NCBI GenBank assembly: GCA_030549335.1
Contig: CM060196.1
Span: 69,348,639-69,412,638 of the forward strand
DNA length: 64,000 nucleotides
Direction: 5' to 3'
Source: Pontederia crassipes
Lineage: Eukaryota; Streptophyta; Magnoliopsida; Commelinales; Pontederiaceae
Shown: piece after piece, positions 11,992 to 24,738 of the stretch
How positions within the stretch are numbered: the first letter of the stretch is position 1
Layout of the letters: the number at the start of each line of letters is the position of its first letter
Notes under the pieces: model-generated
Told to the model about the DNA's origin: nothing
Database searches by the model: none
The model's input: only the letters and a program-made list of their open reading frames with translations
Program-made: the position numbers and the translations under genes

Positions 11992-12746
11992 AAATAGGGT
12001 GGGATTAAAGATTTGGATATCACCCTCAAATCTTTCAATCCTAGCTATTATAATGTGCAAAATTTGTCTCTAATGCTCAAGATCGTCCCAATTTGAAGAT
12101 TTGCCATTTGAAAAAAAACGGCCATTCGTTGTTCCACAACGCTCGAAAAAAATCATCCATTTCGAAAAAAACTCACATGCCCTCCATCTGCCCTAGCTCC
12201 ACTCTTCCCAAACGATAGGAGAGGCGACCCCCTCTCCCCAAACCATGCATGCCCTAGCATCTCTCGTGACTGCCCTAGCATGTTCTGCACTGCAAACGAT
12301 TACCATGTGAAAGGATTGTCGACGATCACCCTCTCTAGCCCGCTCGAGTTCGTCGGGCAACCTCATCCTCTCGACATGAAGCGTATTGATTGTTTAGTTT
12401 TCAACTTACCAATTTCGGTGATTTCCAGCATGTTATTAGGTAATTAATCTCTTGATGTTGTTAATGTTAGAATGATTAACTATTATACCATAATACTTGT
12501 TTATTAGATTTTATACTTTGATTCTTAGTAGTTGATTTATTTCAGTTTCATTACAATTGGTTCATTTTTTTGGTCCAATCTTCTTTGGTGTCGATATTGG
12601 AATTTTTATAATGTTGGTAGACATGTTTGGTTAGGTGTTATGGCTGCTTGTTGAAACCTTATATATGTTGCTTAGTTTATGTATTGCTGCTTAGTGTATA
12701 TAAACTAGTTTAATTATTGCATTTTAGTCTGGTTTACAAAATTCCA

Positions 12747-14850
12747 ATGACATCTACTATGAACAATGATATGGATACGATTTCATCCGAATGTCATGAC
12801 AATTTTATTGACAAAACCAATGAAATTCAACAAGTGACTCAAGACATTAATATCAAATCGTGTTGGAATAACATTTGATTCACATGAAAAAGCATGTAAT
12901 TTTTATAATGTATATGCTAGGGCAATTGGATTCTCAGTTGGAAAAACTTCTTTTAATAAGGTGAGTGAAATTAGAAAATTCCTCAACAAATTGTTTGTTT
13001 GTTCCAATGAAGGTTATAAGGATTTTAGTCGAAATGTTAAAAATGATGTCAAACGAAGAATGGAAAATCGAGTTGGTTTTAAATCTTGCTTATTAGTTGG
13101 TGAAACATGTGACCAAAAGTGGATCATCAAAATATTTCATGAACAATATAATCACATGTTGGCCACTCCTTCAAAGGTCTTAAATCTGCGATCTCATATT
13201 AAGTTTTGTGATGGTTCCAAGAATATCGTTAGAAGTTGATCTTGGTCCTTAAAAAATTGCTAAGATTTTACATTTCTCAGGTTCTCTGTCAATTACAACA
13301 CAAGAAGATCGAACAACGTTGGTTAAGATTTCATGGGTGTCATTGCATATTTAAAACAAAAGAAAATTGATGATTTAGAATTTTGTTCTAAAATGGTGTT
13401 GGATGAAAGTAACACCGCAAGAAATATTTCATGGACTGCCAGTAGGTCGAGGGATAACTATTTGACTTTCAGATATATAGGACTAGAGATATAGTAGTTT
13501 TTTACACTCTCATAGAACTATGTATAATCACATAGCTATGATAAATGCCATATGCAAAATATTTTCAAATACAAGGCACCGATTTTGCATTTGACAAATT
13601 CTAAAATACGCATTGACTAACACATGCAATTTATGTGCACTCGACAATTTTATGAGTGATTTTAAGAAATGGTTATATGGTTTGATGTTCATAAAAAAAT
13701 GTAAAGAGAGATGGATTGCATTGAAGCAAGAATATGACATTCCAAAGATCATTGAGTAACAAATATGTGTAGTAAGCGTCATTATTGGATGCCTGTATGT
13801 TTCAATGGCATATTTTCTACAGGCATGTCTTAATCCTAAAGAGCAGAGAGTATGAATTCATTTTTTTATGATTTTGTAAATTCTCACACTTCTTTAACAG
13901 ACTTAGACTTTGCGGTGCAATATGATCAAGCCTTCACTATCATCGTGAAGCTGAGGAACGTGAGGATTTTAAAAATCTAAACACTTTATCTGCCTTAAAT
14001 TTTAAACATCTCTTGGAAGAGCATGCAAGAAAGGTATACACACGACGTATATTTGACAGATTTCAAAAAGAGTTTAAGATTGTAAATGACTACCAATCAC
14101 AAAATATTCCAAAAGATGCAAATCAAGCTATGTACTATATTCACTTAATGGGGGCTAAAGATTAAGGAAGGTACATGGTGGAATATAGTAATAATGAAAC
14201 AATTTTAGTAAAGTGTTCTTATAAAATATTTAAACAATAAAGTATATTTTACGTCCACATCTTGAATATCCTTAATAAAAAGGGATAACATGTCTACCAG
14301 ATCAATGCATTATCCATATTTGGACAATTGATGCTCAATATTCAAAAGCGCGCTTAGTTCACAACCAAAGAAGTACTTCTAAAGATGGAACATCTAAAGA
14401 AATGGACTTGGTAATAAAATATTTGGAGAGTTCATACTTTTGGATTCACATGAAAGCATCCCATTTGAAATTGAATCAACTTTAAATGAAGATCTAAAAA
14501 AAATAGAGATTATAATTGATGACCCATCATATGTTAAGTCCAAAAGAAGATCCAAGAAAATTCAAAGAATTAAAGCTAGGATTGAAATTGGAAAGTAATA
14601 AATTGAAGTTAAAAAGAGAACATGTAGTGAATGTGGCATGTTAGGTCATTACAAATTTACTTTCCAAAAGCCAAAGTGAAAATGGTGAGAATCACTTTAA
14701 ATTTTTAAATATTTGTTTGATCAGAATAAATTTTTACTCTTATTTCACTTCTCATTTAAAATAAGGCAAATGATGGTAAGAAGAATAAGACGAAAATGAA
14801 TGACATGCACGAAGATGATGAGGATGAATACAATGACTAAATACCGTTGT
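12747..14850 (+). pseudogene. Decayed FAR1/Jittery-type MULE transposase
   Basis: An ATG at 12747 opens a short frame that stops at about 12878. The FAR1 DNA-binding region continues in another frame from about 12860 (GITFDSHEKACNFY..YARAIGFSV, then FVCSNEG and an H-N/M-H-type end) to 13236. A MULE transposase core follows in fragments: residues resembling AMINAICKIF..TRHRFC at 13530-13600 and FKKWL..ERW near 13660-13720. Then come an E-D-F..HARKVYTRRIFDRFQKEF stretch (about 13950-14075) and a degenerate zinc-knuckle CxECGMLGHY near 14610-14670. The order matches FAR1-related MULE transposases, which bind terminal repeats and cut DNA with a DDE core. Multiple frameshifts and stops make it non-functional. 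Introns could explain some breaks but not all. Confidence 0.7.
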
Positions 14851-15114
14851 TAGTCTTATCTTATAATTATGTTTTATTATTGATTTTCTTATAACTATAT
14901 CTTATAATTATTGTTTTGTGAGCTTTTAGTTAACTAAGTTCATGATATTTTATTATTTACAAATATGCAGGTTGCCTATCAATGCGTAGGAGAAAAACAA
15001 ATCTTTTGCAGGTTGTAGGTTTTAGTTAAAAGTGGAATTCAAACTTCATGTTATTTTCTTGCTCTATGTTAAAAGCGAACAAGCAAATATTGTCTTTATT
15101 CTAAATGTTTTTTA

Positions 15115-15568
15115 TGGCAGATGGATTAATAGAGGAGAATGAAGCCTCCAAGAATGACAAGAAAACAACTAAGTATATGAAGGAACCCACCAAGATACAA
15201 AATTCCAAAAATAAAAACTCAAAATTCAACAAAATATAACATGCTTCATGCCTTACATTAATCTGTATTTATACTAGTTATAATTAAATAACATAATAAA
15301 TGAAAAACTCTTTAACTCTCAATATGTTCCTTCACTTCTCAAGATGATTATTCACTTTTCAAGATGATCCTTTACTTCTCAAAATGTTTTCTAAATTTTT
15401 CCAATATTTTTAAAGTTGTATGATTATTCATCTTTCATTGTATCTTCTAAACTTTTGCATAATATTTAATGTTCTTTAAGCACACATTGAAATCTTGACA
15501 ACCTTTCATAATATTTAATGATTTTTTTTAAATTTCAAAAGACATTTATGTCACTTCATTTTTAATCA
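15115..15568 (-). repeat. 3' LTR of the minus-strand Gypsy element
   Basis: This repeat matches 18793-19282 along its length with many small differences and indels, which indicates an old insertion. In element orientation it follows the purine-rich tract. Confidence 0.75.
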
Positions 15569-15599
15569 TTTATTCTTCATTATTCTCCTTCGACGAGAA

Positions 15600-18500
15600 G
15601 ACTTGTCTTAAAGTCAAATTTATTTAATCTCTTTCACATAAGAGGATAAATTTGTGACATTGAAAATTGTTGAAATTTCATAACTTTCAGGCAAATAAGC
15701 TTGTATGCATTTTCTCTTATTTTCTTTAGAATTTGAAAAAGGACTGTATGCTCGAGGCTTGGGCTTTCCAAAACATCCTAGAGAAAATCATTTCTTTGAA
15801 AGATGAATTCATACTATATCTTCTTTCTTAAATTCATGAGCCTTTTACACTTGTCAGGCTCTTTATACTTCTCGTTCTGTTGAACAATTTTCCTTTGAAA
15901 CGTTCATACAAATCTTGAATTTGATTTACTTTTTCCTCTACATCACTAATGAAATAATTAGTTACAAAATGAGGAAGTAAATCTAGTGGACTACTCCATA
16001 AAAAATTTTGAATTGACTTTTGTCAATAGACTTGTTTTGAGATCGATTATAAGAAAATTCTGCTTGTAAAATATTCTCTTTTATTAGAATCAGTTGTGGA
16101 TCCCATTGTCAAATATTCTCTTTTATTAAAGATCTTAATAGTTTTTCCAAAGTTTGATTGACGCTTATGTTTGATCATCATTTTGAGAATGATGAGAGGA
16201 ACTAAATTGAAGAGTAGTTCTGAGCTTCTTTCAAAGTGTGCATAAAAAATGGTTTACAAATTTTGTATTACGATTAGAAGTGATAATTTTCAAAATACCA
16301 TGAAGCTTCACAAATTCCTTAAAATAAAGATTAGCAACATGAGATGCTTCTAAAATCTTGAGGTATAGGACAAAGTGTGTCATGATAGTGTTGAAATTGG
16401 CAATGGAACATTGATAAAATGATGTTAGTCCATCAAAATTTCGAATGTCTTGCAACGATTTTGGTGTAGGCCAATTTAAGCTTGGATCCATGCTAATGCC
16501 TTCCTGAGGAATAACATATTCTAAGAAAATAATACGATTAATGATGAAGTGACATTTCTTAAGATTTACGAATAGTTGTTGCTCTTCAAGAATTTAAAAA
16601 ACTGAGTGAAGATGCTTAAAGTGCATAAATGTACTATGAGCATTAGAGAGACAAATGTCATTACCAATCACTCGTAGTCTTTTTCTTATATTGAATGTTG
16701 TTTTTCATTCATCTCGTGAACATATTTGTATTTAATGATATACACTCCTTAAAGTAATCTTTGAAAAAATTGATGCATCATGAAGTTGGTCAAGTAAATA
16801 ATCAAGACGTTAATTTTGTTCATTGCTCGACTGTCCATGCATATCCTCCACAAGCCATCATTTTTTGAAACAAGGAAAGCATGTACTGCACATGGGTTTA
16901 AGCTTTCACGAATCAAACTTTTTTGTAATAATTCATCCAACTTGTCTTTGCGATTCTTCATGCTCATTCGGACTCATTCAATAAGTCGCCTTATTTAGGA
17001 CGAAAAACCTAGGATCAAATTACTTTTATGTTATATTCTCCGCATAGGTGGAGTCCATGAGGAATATCATTAGGATCAAATCTTAAAATTCATCAAGTAA
17101 AGGCTTGAGAGTGACAAAGATATCACTTTGATTTTTGTTCTCTTTCAAAACCATGAGCACATAAGTGTCCAAAAGATATCCCATGGCTTGAAAAAATTGG
17201 GATCTTGATAAATAAAATTTTTTCTCTCCAAATTTATGCTTGACTTCTATCTTTGATGGAGCCAAAAGTAATCTTCACACCATCCTTAATAAAGGATTAA
17301 GTGTCTTTAAAGCCATTATAAAATAACCTTTCGATCATATAACCAATGACGCCCAATAAGTAAATGACAAGCATCCATAGGAACCACTTCACATAACATT
17401 TCATCTTTATAATGATGACCAATAGAAAATTGAATAAGATAACATTTATTAATATGAACATCATTATCTTTCTTAATCAAGGAAAGCTTATAAGATTATG
17501 GATGTTTTCCAATTTGGCTTGCAATTTTTCCACCATAATTTTTGAGACAACATTTTTTACAACTCCCACTATCAATAATGATTGTGCATTCCTTTTCATG
17601 TGAAGTACATCGAGTATGGAAGATATTATGATGAAGTCACATTTCTTCTTAAGCATGTGATGATTTCAAGAGGCATTGAACGACCAGAGTCTCTCCTTCA
17701 TCAGCATAAGTAATCTCCTCTTGTTATTGACATCCTTCTCATCATGATATGTGTCAAATATAGATTCATCTTCAACTTCTCCAATAAGAAAAATAACCCT
17801 TTGATTGAACATTCGAAAGTGATATTCGACATTTAAGGCATTGTTTAGAGTCATGATTCGAGATAGTGCGAGAATTATCTTCTTGTGTCAGGGCATTATT
17901 AGAAGGAATCATTTTGCTAAAAGGCGAGGAGGATTTGATGGCCGGAGTACTTCCTCGGTTGAAGCCTCCTTTTTCAAAGGGTTTACAACCACCTTTTTCT
18001 TTTGATTGGTTTTCAAAAACCATCAATTTGCATGCATCATCAAAAGACCAATAATGTTGAGTTGAATAATATTTCTAGCCATAGATCAAAGACCACCGAG
18101 ATATCGAGCGATAGTATGCTCTTCAGGCTCCACAACATCACATTTCATCATGAGAAGTTCAAAGTGAATTGTGTACTCCTTTACATGTGATTTGTCTTGT
18201 TTGAAGTCGTATAAGTTATAAAAGAAATCTTATTTGTAGCTTGGAGGAAGGAATTTCTTTTTTAGCTCTATTTTCATCTTTTCTCATGTCACAATCTTTT
18301 GCTTTTCTTCACGCTTTCTATGTTTATTTAGATTCTCCCACCATATCGAGGCACATTTTTTCAGTTTGATGACAATAAGTTTGACCTTCTTATCTTCCCT
18401 AATGCTTTTGTAGTCAAAAAATTCGTTCAATTATAGCAAGCCAGTTGATGAAATTTTATGAATGTTGTTGTCCTTCAAAGTTAGGGATGTCAACTTTGAT

Positions 18501-18761
18501 GCCACAATCACTTTGACAAAGACGAAAAGAACCCCTCCCACTAGATGAATCATCATCCTCTTCATGGAACAGATTAAAATTCTCTTCATCATCAGCTTGC
18601 GAACCATGACATTACTCGTTAAGATTTGCAGCCAAGATAACTTGAAGCTGTTGTCAGAGTTGTTGCACTTGCCTTCTCAACTCGTTCATCTCGATATCAC
18701 GAAGAACACGCTCATTGTTTCTCATGTTGGCATTTGAACCATATCGACGACGACCAGCCAT
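15600..18761 (-). pseudogene. gag-pol remnant of the minus-strand Gypsy element
   Basis: Gag starts with an ATG at 18761 (MAGRRRYGSNAN...), 14 bases from the primer-binding site. It has a glutamine-rich coiled coil and a KVDIPNFEG motif near 18480-18510. A degenerate CCHC knuckle (QCLKC) lies near 17860. An aspartic-protease-like IIDSGSC-type stretch lies near 17550-17580. RT-type residues LDELLQKSLIRESLNPCAV..FLVSKNDG.WRICMDSRAMNKI lie at 16749-16967. A WPTPKSL..FDGLTSFYQ block is followed in the same frame (16231-16491) by an integrase-like LYFKEFVKLHG..KIITSNRNTKF block. In intact relatives these two are separated by the RNase H and zinc-binding parts, so an internal deletion joined them. 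Integrase-tail remnants (SPLDLLPH) lie near 15960-16000. Stops and frameshifts are throughout. Confidence 0.75.
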
Positions 18762-18774
18762 GAAAAGAACCGAA

Positions 18775-18786
18775 GCTCTGATACCA
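18775..18786 (-). other. Primer-binding site (initiator tRNA-Met type)
   Basis: Minus-strand TGGTATCAGAGC is the standard plant tRNA-Met primer-binding sequence. It lies six bases inside the right LTR and fixes the element's orientation. Confidence 0.85.
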
Positions 18787-18792
18787 ATCTGA

Positions 18793-19282
18793 TGACGGAT
18801 GGATTAATAGAAGAGAATGAAGCTTCCAAGAACAACAAGAAAACAACTAAGTATATCAAAGAATCCAACAAGGCACACAAAGTCTAAACATAAGAACTCA
18901 AAGTTCATATTTCAACAAAACATAACATGTTTCACAATTTACGTTCGTCCCTATTTATACTAGTTCTAATTAAATAACATAATAAATGAAAAATTCTTTA
19001 ACTCTCTAAGATGTTCCTTCGCAATTCCCAAGATGATTCCTTTTCCAAAATGATCATTTGCTTTTCAAAATGTCTTTTAAACTTCTTCAATATTCTTTAA
19101 GTTGCATGATTATTCGTCTCTCAATGTGTCTTCTAACCTTCTGCATAATATTTAATATTCTTTAAGCACATTTTTTGAAATCTTAACAACCCTTCATGAT
19201 ATTTAATAACTTCTTTTTTTTACTACTGAAAAAAAACTTTTTTTTTAATTCCAAAAGACGTCTGTCACTTCATTTTTAATCG
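18793..19282 (-). repeat. 5' LTR of the minus-strand Gypsy element
   Basis: This is the partner of 15115-15568. It adjoins the primer-binding site. Confidence 0.75.
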
Positions 19283-21590
19283 TTTTTGGACTCAACAGTC
19301 CATTCATCTCAGCAATGAACTCACCTTTGGATTGTAAAATTGATTTGTGCTTGCATATGCATCTATATTCTTTTTTCTTTTTTCTTGTGATATGTTCAAG
19401 AGTATGAAAACGGCATGGTGCAATTTAATAAGCAAGCTAAGCGTAAGAGCATGCCTTTTTTTCTTTTTTTTTTATCAACTTGGGGGCACTTTTAGTTCAA
19501 CACAAATTTTCTTTTAATTTCAACTATTATGCTGCAATTATAAATCTATCTCCTTACTGCAAATATGATCTACAAGAGAAAGTGGCTTCCCAGCTTTATT
19601 CCAGAATAAGGCCATTTTAGTGATTAGTTTCAAAAAGAAGGTATTCAACATCGAGCTGATTTCTCCTTATATATTTGCATATTTATCATAATAAAATCAT
19701 CAATATGAAAGATCCATAATCTCCATCAATACATTCTTCCATTGATTTTAGTTTATTTCTCCGTTATAACCTTAATAAGGTATTCAACACATGATGAGTT
19801 GTGAATAAGGTCATTCAACCTCAACTGAGTACACTGAGTTTTAATGTCTACACAATGTCATTTACAACATATGTTGTCATGAACTATGATCAAAATGAAG
19901 AATTCACTCTACTGTGCAACTCAACTTTTCTCGCCACTAACATTGTATGATAATAACTAAGGATGACATACAAATATGTAGAAAGTGGATTTATCACATA
20001 GAATAATTCAGATATCAAAATAAACATTAGCTTCACAAGAAAAAACAGACAAACACACAAATATGAAGCACACATTATGGAATTCAAACATTACTTTTCT
20101 GCTCAATATGATAACTAGTTTTTTTGCAAGTACACATACGAAGGTCTTGAATATCTTATTATAAATCATTTCAAAATATACAATATCATTAGTATCATAA
20201 ACACTTATATGTTCCTAAATAATCTACATTCCTGTCTCTAAAATTCAATGGCAACTTCAAAGTATTTTCTTTCACTTTCACATTCTGAGTCTGATAGCTT
20301 GATCTTTTGTAGCAAACTATTAATAAGAATCTTGCATCAAGACTCAATGTCATAATCCAACTATTGAAAGTATCTAAAAAATCTATTTATTTTTTTTTAA
20401 AAAGGACAAATTTAATATATTAACATAGTAGTTGAAATGAAATAACCATTAAAAACATTTGAAAGAAAATAATTTGATTCTTATTTCGTAGTTATGATAA
20501 TTATAAAATCTACGACCATGATTAGCTTGAGTCCATAATGTTCTAGTGATGACTTCATCTTGACAACAATATTTTATAGTGAATTTCATCTTAGTTGAGC
20601 TCAAAAAGCATCACTACAAGTCATGCATGGTCGGTAGAAATTTCTAAAGCGATAAGCTACTACAATAAGCTTGGAAAACATACATAAGATATTTAACTAA
20701 ATAAGAAAACAAAATAAGCATATGTATAATAAAGAATAAATGTAACTACTAATATAGCTCGATAGTTGAACTAGGTAATACAGCAACATAAGATCACAAG
20801 AATAATACAACAAAATCAAATCACATTTGTATAAAAAAGCATATTTCTGAGATATTATATAATGCAATAAGCTTGTAAAGCATACAAGAAATTGAACTAG
20901 ATGATATAACAAAATAAAATCATTCATTATGCAATCCTGCCATTATTCTTTTCAAATTTTCATTTGGCATCAATCTTCCATGAGATTGATACTCTTACCA
21001 CCTGTGTCAATTGTGATCATGAAAACATGCATACAATCAAGATACTTCATTTTTTCCCTCCAACTGAAATGAAATAGAGTTAACAATTGAGCATTGTCAT
21101 GCAAGAGCACTAGGATCACAACCCTAGCCTAGAGAGGGGAGAGGAAAATCAAGATAGGAGGTTCAAAGATTTGTTAGGATCACACTAGCAGAAAGTGTGT
21201 TCAAATATTTGATAGGAGAAGGAAGGGATTGCGAGAGGAGATAGGTAAGTCCAACTGGCCGTTCATGATGCAAAGAGGGAAATGGAGATCTTAAGAATGA
21301 CAACACAACGAAAAAATTGTTGAGCGACGAGATCTAACCTTGTGCTCATCGGAAGGGAGATCACAAGGATGGAGATGATGGATCAATAGAGGAAGAGCTT
21401 GTCAAGCAGCGAGATCACAATCGAGAGCAATGTCAAGAGACAAAGAGGGACATCTCATGAATGACAACAGAGCAAAAAAAATCCAGCATTATAGAAATCA
21501 AGATCTAACCTTGTGCGTGCTCGCTAAAAGGAAGATCGTAGGGATAGATTCTCACAATTGAGAGAGGGATCAACTTCATACTGAAAGATG
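19283..21590. other. Remaining interior of the Mutator-like element
   Basis: AT-rich DNA with only short frames on the minus strand (19890-20087, 20697-20927, 21524-21739), none recognisable. From 21100 the sequence becomes richer in gagatc/gggag words and merges into the right terminal repeat. Confidence 0.4.
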
Positions 21591-21842
21591 GAGCTCGTAG
21601 CTAAGGGAGGGAGATCATTGAGCACCGGTAGGGAGATGGGGTCACCTCTCAGGGAGAGGGGAGCTAGGGAAGGCTGGGTTGTGTGGACATTTTTCTCGAA
21701 ATGGACGTTTTTTAGCATTGAGAAAAATTGAATGACCAAATTTTCAAATGGTAAATATCTAGATTATGACAATCTCGAGTGTTGAGATAAAATTTGCACA
21801 TTATAAAGGCTAAGATCGAAAGTTTTGAACATTTGACCTCAC

Positions 21843-21852
21843 CTTAATCCCC

Positions 21853-21899
<47 letters not shown>
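21843..21899. repeat. (CT)n-(TA)n microsatellite right of the Mutator element
   Basis: A ctctctctct run and then a tatata run lie directly at and outside the right terminal inverted repeat. They mirror the TA tract on the left. Confidence 0.85.
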
Positions 21900-21901
<2 letters not shown>

Positions 21902-22486
21902 TACTATTAGGATTAGGATATATATAACAGATAGAATATTATAGTTATTATTTTATAGATTAGAATTTTCAATTGATTTGCTTTACGTAATATGAAAATG
22001 ATATGGTATATATCTTATATGGTTGTATATTGATATGATACAAGTCATTATATTAGGATTATAATTTGAAATAGATTAAAATTATATGGCATCTATTATA
22101 TTAGGATATGAAATATAATATTTAAATTTTAATATTAGAAGATTTATGTCGTGCCTTCGTGATGTTATGGATATTATACACTATTTATTTTACTAGACGG
22201 CTATATTATTTAGAAATTAATATGTTTTATTAGAAGACACATGTCCTGGCTTTGTGATGCCACTTATCATGTTCTTGTGTTTTTATCTTTGCTTTTTTAT
22301 ATTATTTTATATATATACATATTATTAAATAATACATTTAAGGCGACTAATGTAATAAATTTCACTTGATATATAAAATCATCTCACATTGTTATAAGGA
22401 AACACCAATGTTGTAAAAATTTATAAAATATGCACGGTTATTACCATGTCCACCAATGTTGAGGTAGAATGGATGCGTTAAAGTTC

Positions 22487-23554
22487 AATATTTTTAAAAC
22501 CGGTTCGGTGATCGAATCGGTCAACCAATTGAGTTATGATTTGTTCGATCATATTCGATCAAATTAAACCAAATTTTTATTAAAATAATATTATTTATAT
22601 TACTTTAAGAAAATATATTATAAATTAAAGTATAAAAGGTAATAAATAATAAAATAAAAACCATATTAGTCATCATTTTAAATTAATCAAATAGTAATAA
22701 ATTATTTTTATATTTTTAAAATATATATTATTTATAATTTAAATTTACTATTTAATAATTTCATGAAAAAAGGCACAAAACTTATTAGACTACGTTTTAA
22801 ATGTCCGAGATGACTTTGATGAATATCATATTAATTAACCGTATGCCTTAACTTTTATCGTTATTTTATTTAAGAGTAAATTCATGTAATTTTCTTTAAA
22901 CTTTATCATCTATTTAAATCTTTCTTTATTACTCTCTTCCCACATTTTGTTATATAATTCAAAATTTTCTTCATATTATCTATTTTCTTTTTCATGTTCA
23001 TCCTATAAAATTTATTATATTACTTATGTTTTAATTATTAATATAAATTATTTATAATTATTTAAAATTTATCATCTTATATAAGTTCATGATAATTTTT
23101 TTATTTAAAATTGACTTTATTATTTACTTCTTATCTTTTATTTTCATTCAAATTTAATTTTTTTATTACTAATATCCTTTTTTTACATGAAATCTAATCC
23201 CTTATTTTTCTCCCCTTATAAAATCTAATCCTTTATTTTTCTCTTCCTATTCTTCCACCATTAATACTATAATATATGATTCCTTATTTTTCTCCTCTTT
23301 CTATTCTTCCACAATGAATATTATAATATACTTTTCTTTTTACTAATTGTTTTCTATTAATTCAGATTTTTTATTTTCCTTTGAAAAATTTCGGATTGAA
23401 CCAATTTTTCGGTTCAACCCTATTCTGTCCCGTTTGATTCAAATCAATTCGGATTTTTTGCATTTTAATTTTTAATATAAAATCGGGCCGGATCAATGGC
23501 CGGTTCGCGATTGATCCGATCGGATTGGCCGGTCCGGTCTGATTTTAAAAACAA
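22487..23554. mobile_element. Non-autonomous TIR element (AAAACCGG ends)
   Basis: The left end, atttttaaaaccggttcgg, and the reverse complement of the right end, gtttttaaaatcagaccgg, are inverted repeats. They continue inward with gatcgaa/gaaccgg words and a shared atcaaa(t/c) block. The interior is AT-rich without coding sequence, about 1.07 kb in all. A target duplication is not clear (gttaaagtt against gttaagtta, imperfect). It is probably Mutator- or hAT-related. Confidence 0.5.
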
Positions 23555-24560
23555 TGGTTAAGTTAGTCCAATATACATGAGGATATGCATATTAAGTTGA
23601 ATTGAATGGGGAATACTAGGTTAATCAAAATTAGTAAAGTTTTACATTAAATTTTACAATGGAAAGAAAATACAAATGCAACACGTTCAATCTATCAACC
23701 AAATGAGTTTTGAAGATAGACATCATAAACAATAATAATGATTTTAAACACCCCCTCCAAAAAAAAGTTGAGAAAATTATCATTAATCGTTGTGAGGAGT
23801 TAAGCTGATTTTTAGGTTCAAGATTAGGATGATATAGCAGGTCTCTTTCTCAACAAGGCATACAGAAAAAAAATTTATTACTTTGCAGCTGGCAAGTGAG
23901 ATATTTATTAATTAAGTTAAATGCTTTATTGCTTGCGCCCCAAGCATAAGCTTTTCTTCCATTTGATGGAATTATGTAATCCATTTATTATAAGCTATGG
24001 CCATATGGTCTCCAATTCAATACACACACAAATAGATAAGAAAAAGGCATTCGCCAAAACTTTATTTTTTTCCAGAAACAAGATAGTTAGATTATAATAA
24101 AATCACTTTTTCATATAAAATATTTAATTATACAAGGAATAAAATGGTTACTGATTTAATTTCACACATATGGATAATAATAACAAGGAATAACAGCCGA
24201 AGACGGCGCTTTATGTTTATAATAATTTGACAATTTTTATCAATATTAGATTTAAATTTCATTCACAAAGTAAGATATCCAAAAAGTATGCCAGTATACT
24301 ATCTCAGGACGATATCATAAGAATACCTTTACGAATTTCTCTGTTTTTTATATTCCAGAAAATGCACTAAATATATTTCATGAAATTTCGTCAAAAAAAT
24401 CCTCTTACAAAAATTTGCTTGAACTAAATAAAATGATTATTGTTTCAAATTAGCACACCTTTCCTTTTAATTTTAACTAGATTTCTCGCCTAATCCTACA
24501 CAAGAAATTAAAAATCTCCAAGCGATATAAAGATAAAAAAGTAAATATAATAAAATGAAA
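23555..24560. other. AT-rich upstream flank of the ATG1 gene
   Basis: No gene or repeat boundary was recognised. The 3' part presumably contains upstream control elements of the ATG1 gene. Confidence 0.4.
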
Positions 24561-24562
24561 TT

Positions 24563-24569
24563 TATAAAA
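24563..24569 (+). promoter_or_regulatory. Possible TATA box of the ATG1 gene
   Basis: TATAAAA lies 170 bases before the proposed start codon, at a plausible distance given a 5' UTR of about 140 bases. The surrounding DNA is AT-rich, so chance occurrence is likely enough to keep confidence low. Confidence 0.3.
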
Positions 24570-24738
24570 TTGAGGTTTACTTCTTGGATGGCCTGGGTCA
24601 GGTCTCCTGACACCGTTTTTGTTCTTTTATTTTTATCTCCGTGCCTCCAACGAGAAACCAAAAACCTTAAAAACCCTCTCCTCGAACAAAGCCACACGAG
24701 CAAAAGCAACATCTCGTCGTCGACGTGACGAACTGGCG

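Larger units (their letters stand above)
15115..19282 (-). mobile_element. Decayed Ty3/Gypsy LTR retrotransposon, minus strand, internally deleted
   Basis: Two direct repeats (15115-15568 and 18793-19282) share start (tg[a/g]c[g/a]gatggattaatag), body and end (cacttcatttttaatc). The primer-binding site is the minus-strand TGGTATCAGAGC (18775-18786), directly inside the right LTR, and a purine-rich tract lies inside the left LTR at about 15570-15600. So the element reads right to left. Protein remnants follow gag-protease-RT-integrase order, but a large piece between RT and integrase is missing. The element is nested in the Mutator element. Confidence 0.8.
11997..21853 (+). mobile_element. Mutator-like element, FAR1/Jittery type, with nested Gypsy element
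   Basis: The left end (gggtgggattaaag..., about 11997-12270) and the reverse complement of the right end (about 21590-21853) align over some 250 bases. Shared blocks include ttataatgtgcaaa, tttgccatttgaaa-like, catttcga and ccctagctc. These are long terminal inverted repeats of the Mutator type. Inside, on the plus strand, lies a decayed FAR1-type transposase gene (12747-14850). A minus-strand Ty3/Gypsy element (15115-19282) was inserted later; without it the element is about 5.7 kb. Both ends abut TA microsatellites, which hides any 9-bp target duplication. The stretches 14850-15114 and 19283-21590 hold no further recognised gene. Confidence 0.72.
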
